From Candidatus Naiadarchaeum limnaeum (GTDB lineage: Archaea; Undinarchaeota; Undinarchaeia; Undinarchaeales; Naiadarchaeaceae), in contig DVAB01000024.1 of the NCBI GenBank assembly GCA_014189685.1, positions 1-36,525 on the forward strand: DNA of 36,525 bases. Direction: 5' to 3'. Position 1 is the first letter of the stretch. Each line of letters begins with the position of its first letter. Under the pieces are notes generated by a model. The model made no database searches. It saw only the letters and a list, made by a program, of their open reading frames with translations, and was not told where the DNA came from. Of this stretch, positions 26,976-36,525 are shown piece by piece. The position numbers and the translations under genes are program-made.

Positions 26976-27074
26976 CTCAGAACCTGTTGTGAAGTAAATC
27001 TCGGTTCCGAGACCTCCCGATGATAATCAAATAAATCAAGTGTAAAATCAAATGCAAAAAAAGAGTCGATAAAA

Positions 27075-27464
27075 ATGTTGTTCGATCCACTTTCAAACGC
27101 AATGGTCTCGTTAAGGAATTACGAGGTTACTGGAAAGAATGACTGTTTAATCGAGCCTGCCTCAAAGCTCATAGGCGAAGTTTTGCGCGTTATGCAGGCA
27201 AGCGGGTACTTAGGAAGCTTTGAGTTTATAGATGATGGAAAATCAGGGAAGTTTAAAGTTAGGCTTGTTGGAAAAATAAACAACTGCCGCGCAATAAAGC
27301 CTCGTTATCCTGTTAAAGTTAGCGAGATAGAAAAATTTGAGCGTCGCTATTTGCCAGCAAGAGAGTTCGGCATATTAATAATAAGCACCCCTCTCGGAGT
27401 TTTATCACACAAAGAAGCGCGTGAAAAAAACACAGGCGGAATACTGCTCTCATATGTTTACTAA
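27075..27464 (+). CDS. rps8: Ribosomal protein S8 (uS8)
   Basis: [14 protein letters not shown]...[39 protein letters not shown]. Confidence 0.96.
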   Translation: MLFDPLSNAMVSLRNYEVTGKNDCLIEPASKLIGEVLRVMQASGYLGSFEFIDDGKSGKFKVRLVGKINNCRAIKPRYPVKVSEIEKFERRYLPAREFGILIISTPLGVLSHKEAREKNTGGILLSYVY

Positions 27465-27465
27465 A

Positions 27466-28020
27466 ATGGCAGCACAAGCAAAAACAAAACGACACGAAGA
27501 AATAGTTGAGGAAATTGCTATTCCAGAGAATGTTCAAGTTAGTTTGAGCGGTGCAATAGTAAGTGTAAAAGGACAGAAAGGTGAGTTAAAGAGGGAATTT
27601 GCATATCCCGGAGTGAGCACTGAAAAAACAAACAATAAAATTGTGCTCAAAACCTCTGAGGTCACTAAGAAAAAAAGAGCTGTTATCGGCTCTTTTGTGG
27701 CGCATTTAAATAACATGTTCAAAGGAGTTACAACAGGATTTAAGTACAAACTTAAAATTGTTTATTCTCACTTTCCAATGACTACAAAAATTGTTGGCAA
27801 TCATGTCGAGATTTCAAATTATCTCGGAGAAAAATCTCCGCGCAGGGCAAAAATTTTCGGGAACGTGAAAGTTACAGCAGGAAAAGAAGAGATAACTGTG
27901 GAGGGAACAAATGTTGAAGAAGTCGGTCAGACTGCTGCAAATATTGAGCAAAAAACTCGAGTCCGCCATCGCGATTCAAGAGTGTTCCAAGACGGAATTT
28001 ATCTTGTGGGCACGGAGTAA
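27466..28020 (+). CDS. rpl6: Ribosomal protein L6 (uL6)
   Basis: EIAIPENVQVSLSGAIVSVKGQKGELKREF; start at ATG 27466. Confidence 0.93.
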   Translation: MAAQAKTKRHEEIVEEIAIPENVQVSLSGAIVSVKGQKGELKREFAYPGVSTEKTNNKIVLKTSEVTKKKRAVIGSFVAHLNNMFKGVTTGFKYKLKIVYSHFPMTTKIVGNHVEISNYLGEKSPRRAKIFGNVKVTAGKEEITVEGTNVEEVGQTAANIEQKTRVRHRDSRVFQDGIYLVGTE

Positions 28021-28026
28021 AAATAA

Positions 28027-28413
28027 ATGGCTGAAGAAAAAACCACTGTTATAGAAACGAGGAAAAAACTTATTTCCAGATTAAAGAAGCGCAAGCCCTG
28101 GTTTAGACGATACAGTCATTTTGCCTACTCCTTCCCGGATAACTGGAGAAAGCCCACTGGTCTGCATAGCAAAATGCGCGAGGACGAGAAAAACAAGCCA
28201 GCAACTGTAAAGCCAGGATACAGAACAGCAAAAATTATCCGATATTTGCATCCTTCTGGATACGAGGAGGTTTATGTTCGCACTTTAAATGAATTGCAAA
28301 AAATAGATTCAAAAACCCAGGCTGCAAGATTGGCCTCTGGGCTAAGTGAGAAAAAGCGCAAAACAATTGCTGAAAAAGCAAAACAAATTGGAGTAAAAGT
28401 TTTGAACCCATAA
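28027..28413 (+). CDS. rpl32e: Ribosomal protein L32e
   Basis: KPWFRRYSHFAYSFPDNWRKPTGLHSKMR; order L6-L32e-L19e. Confidence 0.92.
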   Translation: MAEEKTTVIETRKKLISRLKKRKPWFRRYSHFAYSFPDNWRKPTGLHSKMREDEKNKPATVKPGYRTAKIIRYLHPSGYEEVYVRTLNELQKIDSKTQAARLASGLSEKKRKTIAEKAKQIGVKVLNP

Positions 28414-28892
28414 TGGCCACAACTTTAGAAACTCAAAAAAGAATTGCAGCTCGCATATTGAAATGCGGTACAAGCAGAATCTGGATAGACCCAGATGCTG
28501 TGAATGAAGTAGCCACAGCCATGACAAGCGGGGATGTCAGAAAATACATTGGGCTTGGTTTCATAAAAGAAATTCCTGTTATTGGAATTTCAAGAGGGCG
28601 TTTTAGACATAGAAAATTACAGTTCAAAAAAGGAAGAAGGCGCGGATATGGAAGTAGGTCAGGTGCAAAATTTGCTCGGACCCCTGGAAAAGAAAAATGG
28701 ATGCGGCAAATAAGGGCGCAGAGACGTTTGCTTCAGGAACTGAGAACAGAGAAAACAATAAGCAACGATCAGTTCAGAAAAATTTACACTCAGTTAAAAT
28801 CCGGTATTTACAAGAGCAAGGCACATTTATTGGCATATTTGAAAGAGCAGGGTGTAAAATTCAAAAAGAGAACTAAAAAGGAGAAGAAATGA
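28413..28892 (+). CDS. rpl19e: Ribosomal protein L19e
   Basis: QKRIAARILKCGTSRIWIDPDAVNEVATAMTSGDVRKYIGLGFI. Confidence 0.95.
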   Translation: MATTLETQKRIAARILKCGTSRIWIDPDAVNEVATAMTSGDVRKYIGLGFIKEIPVIGISRGRFRHRKLQFKKGRRRGYGSRSGAKFARTPGKEKWMRQIRAQRRLLQELRTEKTISNDQFRKIYTQLKSGIYKSKAHLLAYLKEQGVKFKKRTKKEKK

Positions 28893-29548
28893 GATCTAGA
28901 TACGAACTAAAATTAAAAAGGCGCAGAAGCGGGCAGACAGACTATAGGAAAAGATTGAAACTTTTACTTGCAAGGAAGCCGCGAATTGTCGTACGAAAGA
29001 GTTTAAAACATATCAGAGTTCAAATAGCCTCTTATAGCCCCAAGGGCGATACGATCAGTGCAACTGCATTTTCAGCAGAGCTCAAAAAATTCGGTTGGAA
29101 TTATTCCACCAACTCGTTGCCAGCTGCTTATTTAACAGGAATGCTCTGCGGTTTGCGCGCCAAATCCAAAGGAGTAGGCGAAGCGGTTCTTGATATAGGA
29201 ATAAACACCTCGATTAAAGGGTCAAAACTTTATGCAGCTCTAAAAGGTGCAATTGATTCGGGATTGAAAATCCCTGCGAACCCAGAAATATTTCCAAGCG
29301 ACGCGCGCATAAAAGGCGAGCACATAATTGCTTATACATCAAAGTTGAAAAAAGAAAATCCCGAGAAATTTAAGAAAAGATTTTCTGCTTATCTAAGTAA
29401 AAAAGTTGACCCTGAAAAAATAGTCTATACTTTTGAGGAAGTAAAGAAAAAAATCCGCGAGTCTAAACACGGAGTAAAACATGGTTCGGAAAGCAAGCTT
29501 TCCTCCCCTCTTCAAAAAAAAGTAAATGAGGTTTTTGAACATGGCTGA
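28889..29548 (+). CDS. rpl18: Ribosomal protein L18 (uL18)
   Basis: [44 protein letters not shown]. Confidence 0.95.
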   Translation: MRSRYELKLKRRRSGQTDYRKRLKLLLARKPRIVVRKSLKHIRVQIASYSPKGDTISATAFSAELKKFGWNYSTNSLPAAYLTGMLCGLRAKSKGVGEAVLDIGINTSIKGSKLYAALKGAIDSGLKIPANPEIFPSDARIKGEHIIAYTSKLKKENPEKFKKRFSAYLSKKVDPEKIVYTFEEVKKKIRESKHGVKHGSESKLSSPLQKKVNEVFEHG

Positions 29549-30248
29549 AAAAGAACAAGTGATTGGGGAAGCTGTAATCAAGGAAGCGGTAGTTGAGGAA
29601 GTAAAGGTGATTGAAGCGGAAGTAAGGGAGGAGGTATCTGGCTGGATTCCGAGAACTGGATTGGGCCGGGCTGTGAAAGGCGGAAAGATAGCAAGCATAG
29701 AGCAAATCTGGGAAATGGGGAAGGTTATCAAGGAGCCTGAGATTGTTGATTTCTTCTTAAAGGATTTAGAGGATAGAGTTTTAAAAATTGGCCGCGGAAA
29801 AAGGCCGTTTAAATGGGTTCAAAGAATGACAGACTCCGGAAGAAGGAACAAATATTTTGTTGTTGTAATTGTTGGAAATAAAAACGGATTTATCGGATTA
29901 GGATTTGGAAAGGCAAAGGAATATGGAGCTGCTATCGCATCCGCTTTAAGAAATGCAAAATTAAAAGTTATAAAAATAAACAGGGGATGTGGCTCATGGG
30001 ACTGCGGATGCGGTGCTACACACTCAATTCCTGTTGAGGTAACTGGAAAAAGCGGCTCTGTTAAAATTACCCTCAAGCCTGCTCCAAAAGGAACAGGACT
30101 TGTTGCGAGCGTAACATCAAAGGATATTTTGGAGTTCGCAGGCGTAAAAGATGTTTGGAGCTCAACAAAAGGACATACAAAAACAAGAGCAAATTTTGCA
30201 AAGGCAACATTCAATGCGCTTTTCAATCTTGCACGAATAAAGAAATGA
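29541..30248 (+). CDS. rps5: Ribosomal protein S5 (uS5)
   Basis: [45 protein letters not shown]. Confidence 0.95.
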   Translation: MAEKEQVIGEAVIKEAVVEEVKVIEAEVREEVSGWIPRTGLGRAVKGGKIASIEQIWEMGKVIKEPEIVDFFLKDLEDRVLKIGRGKRPFKWVQRMTDSGRRNKYFVVVIVGNKNGFIGLGFGKAKEYGAAIASALRNAKLKVIKINRGCGSWDCGCGATHSIPVEVTGKSGSVKITLKPAPKGTGLVASVTSKDILEFAGVKDVWSSTKGHTKTRANFAKATFNALFNLARIKK

Positions 30249-30601
30249 CAAAATTGGCTTTAATTAGAGTCAGGGGAAAGGTAAAGGTGAATCCGGGGGT
30301 AAAAGATACCCTGGAGTACCTTGGGCTGAAAACTGTCAACAGCTGCACTGTTGTTGATGATACTCCAACTTATCGCGGAATGATTAGAAAGGTAAACGAT
30401 TATATTACCTGGGGCGAAATTTCAGAGGATATCGTAAAAGCTTTAGTGGAAAAACGTGCAGAAGGAGATAAAAAAATATTTCGCCTTCATCCACCTAAGA
30501 AAGGATGGGATAGGAAAGGAATAAAGAAGGCTGTGAAACAAGGCGGAGCCCTTGGATATAGAGGGACGGAGATAAACAATCTAATAAAGAGGATGTTGTG
30601 A
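30245..30601 (+). CDS. rpl30: Ribosomal protein L30 (uL30)
   Basis: [59 protein letters not shown]. Confidence 0.94.
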   Translation: MTKLALIRVRGKVKVNPGVKDTLEYLGLKTVNSCTVVDDTPTYRGMIRKVNDYITWGEISEDIVKALVEKRAEGDKKIFRLHPPKKGWDRKGIKKAVKQGGALGYRGTEINNLIKRML

Positions 30602-30602
30602 G

Positions 30603-31025
30603 ATGAGCAAATCAAAACCGCGAAAAATTAGAAATTTAAGGGGAAGGAAAACCGGCTTTGGTGCAAAAAAGAAGCACCGCGGAGCCGGGAGTAGAGGTGG
30701 CCGCGGGAAAGCAGGCTGGCACAAATACAAGTGGAGTTACGTTACTACATATGCCCCTGGCCATTTCAAAAAGCCAAGCATGAAACCAAAGCCAGACACT
30801 GTACATGCTATTAATCTCTGGCAGATAAATGAGATGGCTGCAAAACAAAATTTAAAAGAAATTAATTTGGAAAATTACAAAGTTTTAAGCTCTGGAAAAA
30901 TCTCCCATCCATTAGTGGTAAAAGCAGCTGCTTTTTCTGAAAAGGCAAAGGAAAAAATTCAGGGTGCAGGTGGGAAGGCTGAAATAATTAAGAAGCAAAA
31001 AGGGGTTGTTGAGAAGAAGGCATAA
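30603..31025 (+). CDS. rpl15: Ribosomal protein L15 (uL15)
   Basis: RGRKTGFGAKKKHRGAGSRGGRGKAGWHKYKWSYVT. Confidence 0.94.
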   Translation: MSKSKPRKIRNLRGRKTGFGAKKKHRGAGSRGGRGKAGWHKYKWSYVTTYAPGHFKKPSMKPKPDTVHAINLWQINEMAAKQNLKEINLENYKVLSSGKISHPLVVKAAAFSEKAKEKIQGAGGKAEIIKKQKGVVEKKA

Positions 31026-32450
31026 ATGGCACTAAGCGATATACTCACTTCGCTTCCAAGCGTTGCAAAGCCGGACAGGCGTCTAGGGTTCAAGGAAAAA
31101 ATAAAGTGGACCGCTATTACTTTAATTGTCTTCTACATTTTAGGTGAAGTAACTTTATTCGGATTGCAGAAAGGCCCAACCGGAAATATATTCGGAGAAC
31201 TTCAGATAATACTTGCTTCTCAGTTTGGAACTTTAATAACCCTTGGAATCGGGCCAATAGTTCGTTCCTCAATCATAATCCAACTTCTTTCAGGAGCAGG
31301 CGTTCTAAAGTTTGATATGAAATCGCCTGAGGGAAAAGCAACGTATATGGGAGCGCAGAAAGTTTTGGCAATAGCATTTACACTTTTTGAGGGCGGAATA
31401 TTAGTGTATTCGGGCCAGCTTCCAGTTGATCCGGGATTAGCAAGCTCTATAGGCGTGGGATCAGCTAATTTTCTTTTGCTCTTCCAGATTTTACTCGGCG
31501 GAATAATTATAATTTATTTAGATGAAATTGTTTCAAAATGGGGATTTGGCTCAGGGATTTCTCTGTTTATAGCAGCTGGGGTTTCAATGGAAATTGCTTG
31601 GCGCGCTCTTTCTCCTTTAATTGATATCGGGGGAAAAGCTGCTTGGATTGGGCAGGGCCCATTAATTGGAGCAATTCCTAATTTTGTATCAAAATTTGAG
31701 TTTATTCGTTCTCCTAGTTTAGCAGTTGGGCAAAATGATATGCTCGCTGTTACTGCAACGATTATTGTTTTTGTTGTAACAATGTATGCCCAGAGCATAA
31801 AAGTCGAGGTTCCAATCTCATATGGAAGAATTGCAGGATTTGCTCGCAGATATCCCTTGCCATTTATTTACGCATCTAACATGCCAGTTATTTTCATTTC
31901 TGCTCTAATTGCGAATCTGCGATTTTGGGTTGCGATTTTGCAGAATTCAGGAGTTTCATTTCTTGGGACAATTGATTCAAGTGGTATTGCGCACGGCCCG
32001 ATAAGATATATTCTCCCATATGGGACTCTTGCAAAGGATGTAATTCTTGGCCTTCCTGTAAATGTACTCCACGGCGTGGTTTATTTTTCAGTTTTGGTTT
32101 TGGGCTCAATTTTATTTTCTAAACTCTGGGTTAGTGTAAGCGGAATGGATGCAGCAAGTTTGTCTGATAAGCTTTCAGAAGCAGGAATGCAAATCCCTGG
32201 GTTTAGATCTGACCCAAGGGTGATTGAGAAGATTCTGAATAGATATGTTCCGTATCTAACAGTAATGGGGGGTGCGTTTGTAGGAGCTTTGTCAGCAGGC
32301 GCAGATTTTACAGGCGCTCTTGGCAGCGGCACAGGAATACTTTTAACTGTTGGAATAATATACCACTTGTATGAGGAGATTGCACGAGAGCAGGTGTTGG
32401 AGATGCATCCTGCAATCCGTTCATTCATAGGAGAAGGCGGAGTATTTTAA
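31026..32450 (+). CDS. secY: Preprotein translocase subunit SecY
   Basis: 10-TM pattern; LGIGPIVRSSIIIQLLSGAGVLKFD; GFGSGISLFIAAGV; GFRSDPRVIEKILNRYVPYLTVMGGAFVGALS. Confidence 0.96.
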   Translation: MALSDILTSLPSVAKPDRRLGFKEKIKWTAITLIVFYILGEVTLFGLQKGPTGNIFGELQIILASQFGTLITLGIGPIVRSSIIIQLLSGAGVLKFDMKSPEGKATYMGAQKVLAIAFTLFEGGILVYSGQLPVDPGLASSIGVGSANFLLLFQILLGGIIIIYLDEIVSKWGFGSGISLFIAAGVSMEIAWRALSPLIDIGGKAAWIGQGPLIGAIPNFVSKFEFIRSPSLAVGQNDMLAVTATIIVFVVTMYAQSIKVEVPISYGRIAGFARRYPLPFIYASNMPVIFISALIANLRFWVAILQNSGVSFLGTIDSSGIAHGPIRYILPYGTLAKDVILGLPVNVLHGVVYFSVLVLGSILFSKLWVSVSGMDAASLSDKLSEAGMQIPGFRSDPRVIEKILNRYVPYLTVMGGAFVGALSAGADFTGALGSGTGILLTVGIIYHLYEEIAREQVLEMHPAIRSFIGEGGVF

Positions 32451-33025
32451 TGGGAAAGGTAATTATTGTTACAGGAACTCCTGGGGCTGGGAAATCGACA
32501 GTTCTGGGAGGGGCGCTTGCAAAATTAAAAAATGTTCTTGTTGTGAACTATGGAAATGAGATGATGGCAGTTGCTGTTGAGCGCGGAATAAAAAATCGCG
32601 ATTTGTTGAGAAAACAGCCATTAAGCGTTCAGCATCAGATTCAAACTGCTGCTGCAAAAAGTATAGCAAAAATTGCGCGCTCCTCAAAAAGTCCGCTCAT
32701 TGTTGACACGCATTCAACAATTAAAACCCCTGATGGTTATATCCCTGGAATGCCTGAAAATATAATCAAATCTTTAAATCCAAGTGTAATAGTTTTAATT
32801 GAAGCCCCTACTAAGCAAATCGCAAAAAGGCGTGCAAAAGATAAAACTAGAAGAAGGGATGTCGAAACAATTGAACAAATTGAATTACAGCAAAATATTA
32901 ATAGGATGTTCGCTTCTGCTTATGCCACCATGACAGGCGCATCTGTAAAAATTATTGTAAATGCCGACAATAAGTTAAATAAGGCTGTTGCTGAATTAAT
33001 AAGGGTGGTGAATTCGCAGAGATGA
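32450..33025 (+). CDS. adkA: Archaeal-type adenylate kinase
   Basis: VTGTPGAGKSTV; VNYGNEMMAVAVERGIKNRDLLRKQP; KDKTRRRDVETIEQIELQQNINRMFA. Confidence 0.92.
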   Translation: MGKVIIVTGTPGAGKSTVLGGALAKLKNVLVVNYGNEMMAVAVERGIKNRDLLRKQPLSVQHQIQTAAAKSIAKIARSSKSPLIVDTHSTIKTPDGYIPGMPENIIKSLNPSVIVLIEAPTKQIAKRRAKDKTRRRDVETIEQIELQQNINRMFASAYATMTGASVKIIVNADNKLNKAVAELIRVVNSQR

Positions 33026-33492
33026 ACTTTTTCGCAAGGGAAAATGCAATGCTGTTTATCTTTATTATAGCAATGGTCGCTTCTGCTATTCTCACAATAA
33101 TAAACAAATTACTTGTCAACCAGGAAAGATTAAAGGAGATCCAAAAATATGTTTCAGACTATAACAAAAAGCTAATGCAGGCAACAAAGGAAAAAAATCA
33201 GGAAGCAATAAAGGCTTTGGAGGACGAGAAACAAAAAGTCATGCAGATGCAGTCTGAAATGATGAAAATGCAGCTGCCTGTTTTTGCAGCGCTCATACCA
33301 TTTTTTGTAGTTTTTGCAGTTCTTGGAAATATCGCTGATTCAAACCAATGGGGGCAGTTTATTAATCTTCCGTGGGGAAACGTAATTCCATTTTTAGGAC
33401 TAGGAGATGGGAAATTGGGGTGGCTTGGATGGTACATACTGGCATCCTTTCCTATGACCTCTGTATTCAGGCGCTCTTTGGGTGTGCATTGA
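33022..33492 (+). CDS. DUF106/EMC3-TMCO1 family membrane protein (YidC/Oxa1 superfamily)
   Basis: TM-coiled coil-TM architecture, MQMQSEMMKMQLPVFAALIPFFVVF; position between adkA and cmk. Confidence 0.88.
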   Translation: MNFFARENAMLFIFIIAMVASAILTIINKLLVNQERLKEIQKYVSDYNKKLMQATKEKNQEAIKALEDEKQKVMQMQSEMMKMQLPVFAALIPFFVVFAVLGNIADSNQWGQFINLPWGNVIPFLGLGDGKLGWLGWYILASFPMTSVFRRSLGVH

Positions 33493-33527
33493 ATAAATTC
33501 ATAAATAAGATATTCTAATTGAATCGC

Positions 33528-34097
33528 ATGGCAACTAAAATTTCCCAGCCAGGGCATGTAATAATTATTAGCGGCCCTCCTGGTGCAGGAACTACAACTA
33601 TTGCAAAAGCAGTTGCTAAGCATTTTGGAATGGATTTTTTTTCAACAGGTGATATTTTTAGAAAAGTTGCAAAGGAAAGAAATTTGCAAGTTGCAAAATT
33701 AAGCGGAATAGCTGAGCAGGAAGTTGATTGGGAGGTAGATAACAAATGCAAGCTTGTGGCGCAAAAAGGAAATGTTGTTATTGAATCGGATATTGCTGCT
33801 TGGTATGTAGATGGGGCGATTAAAATCTGGCTTGATGCTCCTCTAATGGTAAGGGCAGAAAGAGTTTTTAAAGATATAAAAAGAGTTGCTGAAAGGTACA
33901 AAAATCTTGCCGAGGTTGTAAAAAAAATCAAAGAGCGCCGCGATCGAGACAGGGACAGATATATGCAAAGATACGGCTATAATGTTGACGATACTTCAAT
34001 TTATGATTACAAAATAGATACTGAATTTTTAGGAATGCGGGAAGTGATAAATACAGTAATAGGTTATGTAGCGAAAAGATTAAAAACCCCTAAATAG
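33528..34097 (+). CDS. cmk: Cytidylate kinase (archaeal type)
   Basis: IIISGPPGAGTTTIAKAVAKHFGMDFFSTGDIFRKVA; RRDRDRDRYMQRYGYNVDDTSIYDYKIDT. Confidence 0.92.
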   Translation: MATKISQPGHVIIISGPPGAGTTTIAKAVAKHFGMDFFSTGDIFRKVAKERNLQVAKLSGIAEQEVDWEVDNKCKLVAQKGNVVIESDIAAWYVDGAIKIWLDAPLMVRAERVFKDIKRVAERYKNLAEVVKKIKERRDRDRDRYMQRYGYNVDDTSIYDYKIDTEFLGMREVINTVIGYVAKRLKTPK

Positions 34098-34127
34098 ATT
34101 TAATGAGCTACTTTACGGTGAGAGATT

Positions 34128-34478
34128 ATGTTATTAGAAGTTGGAAGAGTTTGCATAAAAACTGCCGGACATGAAACTGGCCTGAAATGTATTGTTATTG
34201 ATAATGCAGGAGATGGATTTGCAATTGTTGTAGGACCACGAGTAAAGAAAAGGCGCTGCAACATTAGACATTTAGAAATTCTCCCACACAAAATTGATCT
34301 TAAAAAAGGTGCTAGCGAAAAGGAAGCTGTTGATGCCTTATTAAAGGCTGGATTTGTCTCTTCTCAAGATTTATCACAAAAACCAACTCAGTACACTCCA
34401 ACGCCGCGCGGTGCTGAGAGAAAGATTGAGGTAAAGACAGTTGCTCAGAAAAAGACAGTTGTTAAAACTAAGAAATAA
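34128..34478 (+). CDS. rpl14e: Ribosomal protein L14e
   Basis: LEVGRVCIKTAGHETGLKCIVIDNAGDGFAIVVGPRVKKRRCNIRHLEILP. Confidence 0.92.
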   Translation: MLLEVGRVCIKTAGHETGLKCIVIDNAGDGFAIVVGPRVKKRRCNIRHLEILPHKIDLKKGASEKEAVDALLKAGFVSSQDLSQKPTQYTPTPRGAERKIEVKTVAQKKTVVKTKK

Positions 34479-34508
34479 TTAAGTAGTTCATTCTCATTCT
34501 TTATTTTT

Positions 34509-35471
34509 ATGGAAGATAAACTAGTTGTTAAGCACGAGGAAAACTCCGATTCCAATCATGGAAAATCTCCAGAGGAGCGTACAATTGAGGAGCTTTTGCA
34601 AACAGGGATTGTTAATATTGATAAGCCGGCAGGCCCAACTTCCTTTCAAGTTACAGAAAATGGTAAAAAAATTTTAGATGCAAAAAAAGCTGGCCACGCA
34701 GGTACATTGGACCCTGGAGTAAGCGGAGTTTTTGTTGTTGGATTAAACGATGGGACAAAAATCTTAAAGGCATTATTAGAAGCGCCTAAAGAATATATTT
34801 GTTTAATGCGCTTGCATGAGAGCGCTGAGTTAACTAAGCTTAAAAAAATTTTTTCAGAGTTTTCAGGCAAAATTTTTCAAACTCCTCCTGTAAAGGCAGC
34901 TGTGAAAAGAGTTCTAAGAATAAGAGAAATTTATGAAATAAATTTGATTGAAAAATCTGGAAAAGATGTTTTATTCCAAGTCTTATGCGAATCCGGAACT
35001 TATATTCGCAGACTCTGTCACGATATTGGATTGGCACTCGGAACAGCTGCACACATGCAACAGCTTCGCAGAACTAAAACAGGTCCTTTTGACGAATCTT
35101 CAATCGTAACTTTGCATGAGCTTGCCGATGCTTTTGCGCTTTGGAAGGAGGAGGGAGACGAAAAATATTTGCGAAGAGCGGTTCAACCTCTTGAAAATGG
35201 ACTTTCTCATTTACAAAAAGTAATTATTTCAGACAGCGCGGTTAATTCTATAACCCATGGGGCGCAGTTGGCAGTTCCAGGAATTCTAAAATATTCTCAT
35301 TCACTTAAAAGAAATGATTTACTCGCTGCTTTTACTCAAAAAGGCGAGGCTGTTATGCTCGGGCAAGCTCTTATGGACTCTGATGAAATCATGGAAGTAA
35401 AAAAAGGAATCGCTGTTAAAACAGAACGAGTTCTAATTGGCACAGATATTTATCCGCGCTACAAAAAATAG
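34509..35471 (+). CDS. cbf5: tRNA/rRNA pseudouridine synthase Cbf5 (TruB family, PUA domain)
   Basis: GIVNIDKPAGPTSFQVTE; KKAGHAGTLDPGVSGV; CESGTYIRRLCHDIGLALG; C-terminal PUA. Confidence 0.94.
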   Translation: MEDKLVVKHEENSDSNHGKSPEERTIEELLQTGIVNIDKPAGPTSFQVTENGKKILDAKKAGHAGTLDPGVSGVFVVGLNDGTKILKALLEAPKEYICLMRLHESAELTKLKKIFSEFSGKIFQTPPVKAAVKRVLRIREIYEINLIEKSGKDVLFQVLCESGTYIRRLCHDIGLALGTAAHMQQLRRTKTGPFDESSIVTLHELADAFALWKEEGDEKYLRRAVQPLENGLSHLQKVIISDSAVNSITHGAQLAVPGILKYSHSLKRNDLLAAFTQKGEAVMLGQALMDSDEIMEVKKGIAVKTERVLIGTDIYPRYKK

Positions 35472-35484
35472 ATTTGCTTAGAAT

Positions 35485-36222
35485 TTATCCAAATGGTGTA
35501 ATACCTGGGTTTAAAAGCCCAAAGCCTATCAAGAATCCTACCATCATAAGCCCAAAAACTATTGCTCCGATAATAAGACTTCCAATTAAGCAAACACCAA
35601 GTCCTGTGCCGGCAGAGTAATTGTGTGTTTCAACTAATGCGTAAACAAAGCAATAAATCTGATAAATCAAAACTAAAATAAGGAGAATAATAGCCACGCC
35701 CATTCCCCCAACCATTGCTAGAATATTTCTCCCGCCCAAACCCAAAAATAATCCTGCATTCATTAACAAAATTGGGAACCACCATAGAACTGCAAATCCT
35801 GGGGAATAGAGCGAAACAAGATATAGTTGTGTTTTCAGATTGCCTTTTCCCTGAAACCACAGCGAAATTTTGTATGCAATCCAGCCAAAAACAAACCAAC
35901 TAACTATTCCAATAATAAGCGCTACAACAAAGTTGATAACTATATTAATTGGAACAAGTTCTAGATCTACGCCTCCAAGAAAAAGATTGCCCCTTTGCGC
36001 AGCTTGTGAAATTAATTCCTCAATACTAATTCCAACAAAATTAGTTATTATAAGAACTAGTGCCCATGTACTTACCACAGCGAGTACCTGGCTTATAACA
36101 CTCTCACTAATTATATTTACAGCGCCATCCTCATAGTTCGCTTTGTTTTTTTGCTTCTTAAAAGTACTCCTAGGATGGCGAACTGCGTTATACCAAAGTT
36201 CCACCCACTCTTTGAATTCCAT
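35485..36222 (-). CDS. Yip1-domain membrane protein
   Basis: Soluble N-terminus (WVELWYNAVRHPRSTF) followed by five or so TM helices. Confidence 0.75.
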   Translation of the reverse strand: MEFKEWVELWYNAVRHPRSTFKKQKNKANYEDGAVNIISESVISQVLAVVSTWALVLIITNFVGISIEELISQAAQRGNLFLGGVDLELVPINIVINFVVALIIGIVSWFVFGWIAYKISLWFQGKGNLKTQLYLVSLYSPGFAVLWWFPILLMNAGLFLGLGGRNILAMVGGMGVAIILLILVLIYQIYCFVYALVETHNYSAGTGLGVCLIGSLIIGAIVFGLMMVGFLIGFGLLNPGITPFG

Positions 36223-36274
36223 CGAAAGTTTGACAAGCTCGCCACTCGCTGCGCGAGTGGAGGCAACCTACGCC

Positions 36275-36525
36275 TTATTTCGCTTTTGAAAGTCCAAGTG
36301 CGCCGCCGACTATTGCTAGTATTGGCCCTATTACTCCCCCAAAGAATGCTGTAAAATTTATCAAAGATATTATAGCAAGCACTAGGACAAGTATCGAACC
36401 TGCCTTTGCTTTATCTGGGTTGCGCATCATAATGCTGCCCACTATTATAATTATGGCCAATATCAGTTCAACAATAGGCCCTATAAAGTCAATTGCTGTA
36501 ATTCCTGCTGTGCTCTGCCCGGCTA
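36275..36525 (-). CDS. Small membrane protein, 5'-truncated at window edge
   Basis: The frame stays open to the window end (AGQSTAGITAIDFIGPIVELILAIIIIVGSIMMRNPDKAKAG...); the track start is an internal TTG. Confidence 0.65.
   Translation of the reverse strand, partial: AGQSTAGITAIDFIGPIVELILAIIIIVGSIMMRNPDKAKAGSILVLVLAIISLINFTAFFGGVIGPILAIVGGALGLSKAK

Noticed and set aside
1-36525. CRISPR array, integrase, transposase or prophage
   Set aside because: No regularly spaced direct repeats, recombinase motifs or phage structural genes seen in the window.

Overview
Archaeal chromosomal segment; gene content suggests a small-genome, DPANN-like lineage (inference). Main blocks: (i) a 5'-truncated NAD-dependent epimerase; (ii) a cysteine-related region on the - strand with cysS, a small ORF, tRNA-Cys(GCA) and a tRNA-Cys-like 3' half; (iii) an aminotransferase, an IscA/HesB-type carrier and a lamin-tail-like surface protein; (iv) an intron-containing tRNA-Ser(CGA) in a structured non-coding region; (v) a - strand type IV pilus / Tad-like cluster (class III signal-peptide pilins, two T2SF membrane proteins, a secretion ATPase, pilin-like surface proteins); (vi) the conserved archaeal S10-spc ribosomal protein operon L3 to L15, followed by secY, adkA, DUF106, cmk, L14e and cbf5; (vii) Yip1-like and other small membrane proteins. 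Leads most worth checking: an 11-codon ORF, MNQIRLCCCCC*, with five consecutive Cys codons just upstream of tRNA-Cys; a dispersed double-hairpin repeat with apparently compensatory stem changes near tRNA genes; a long structured leader before L3; and a one-base frameshift at a T8 tract.
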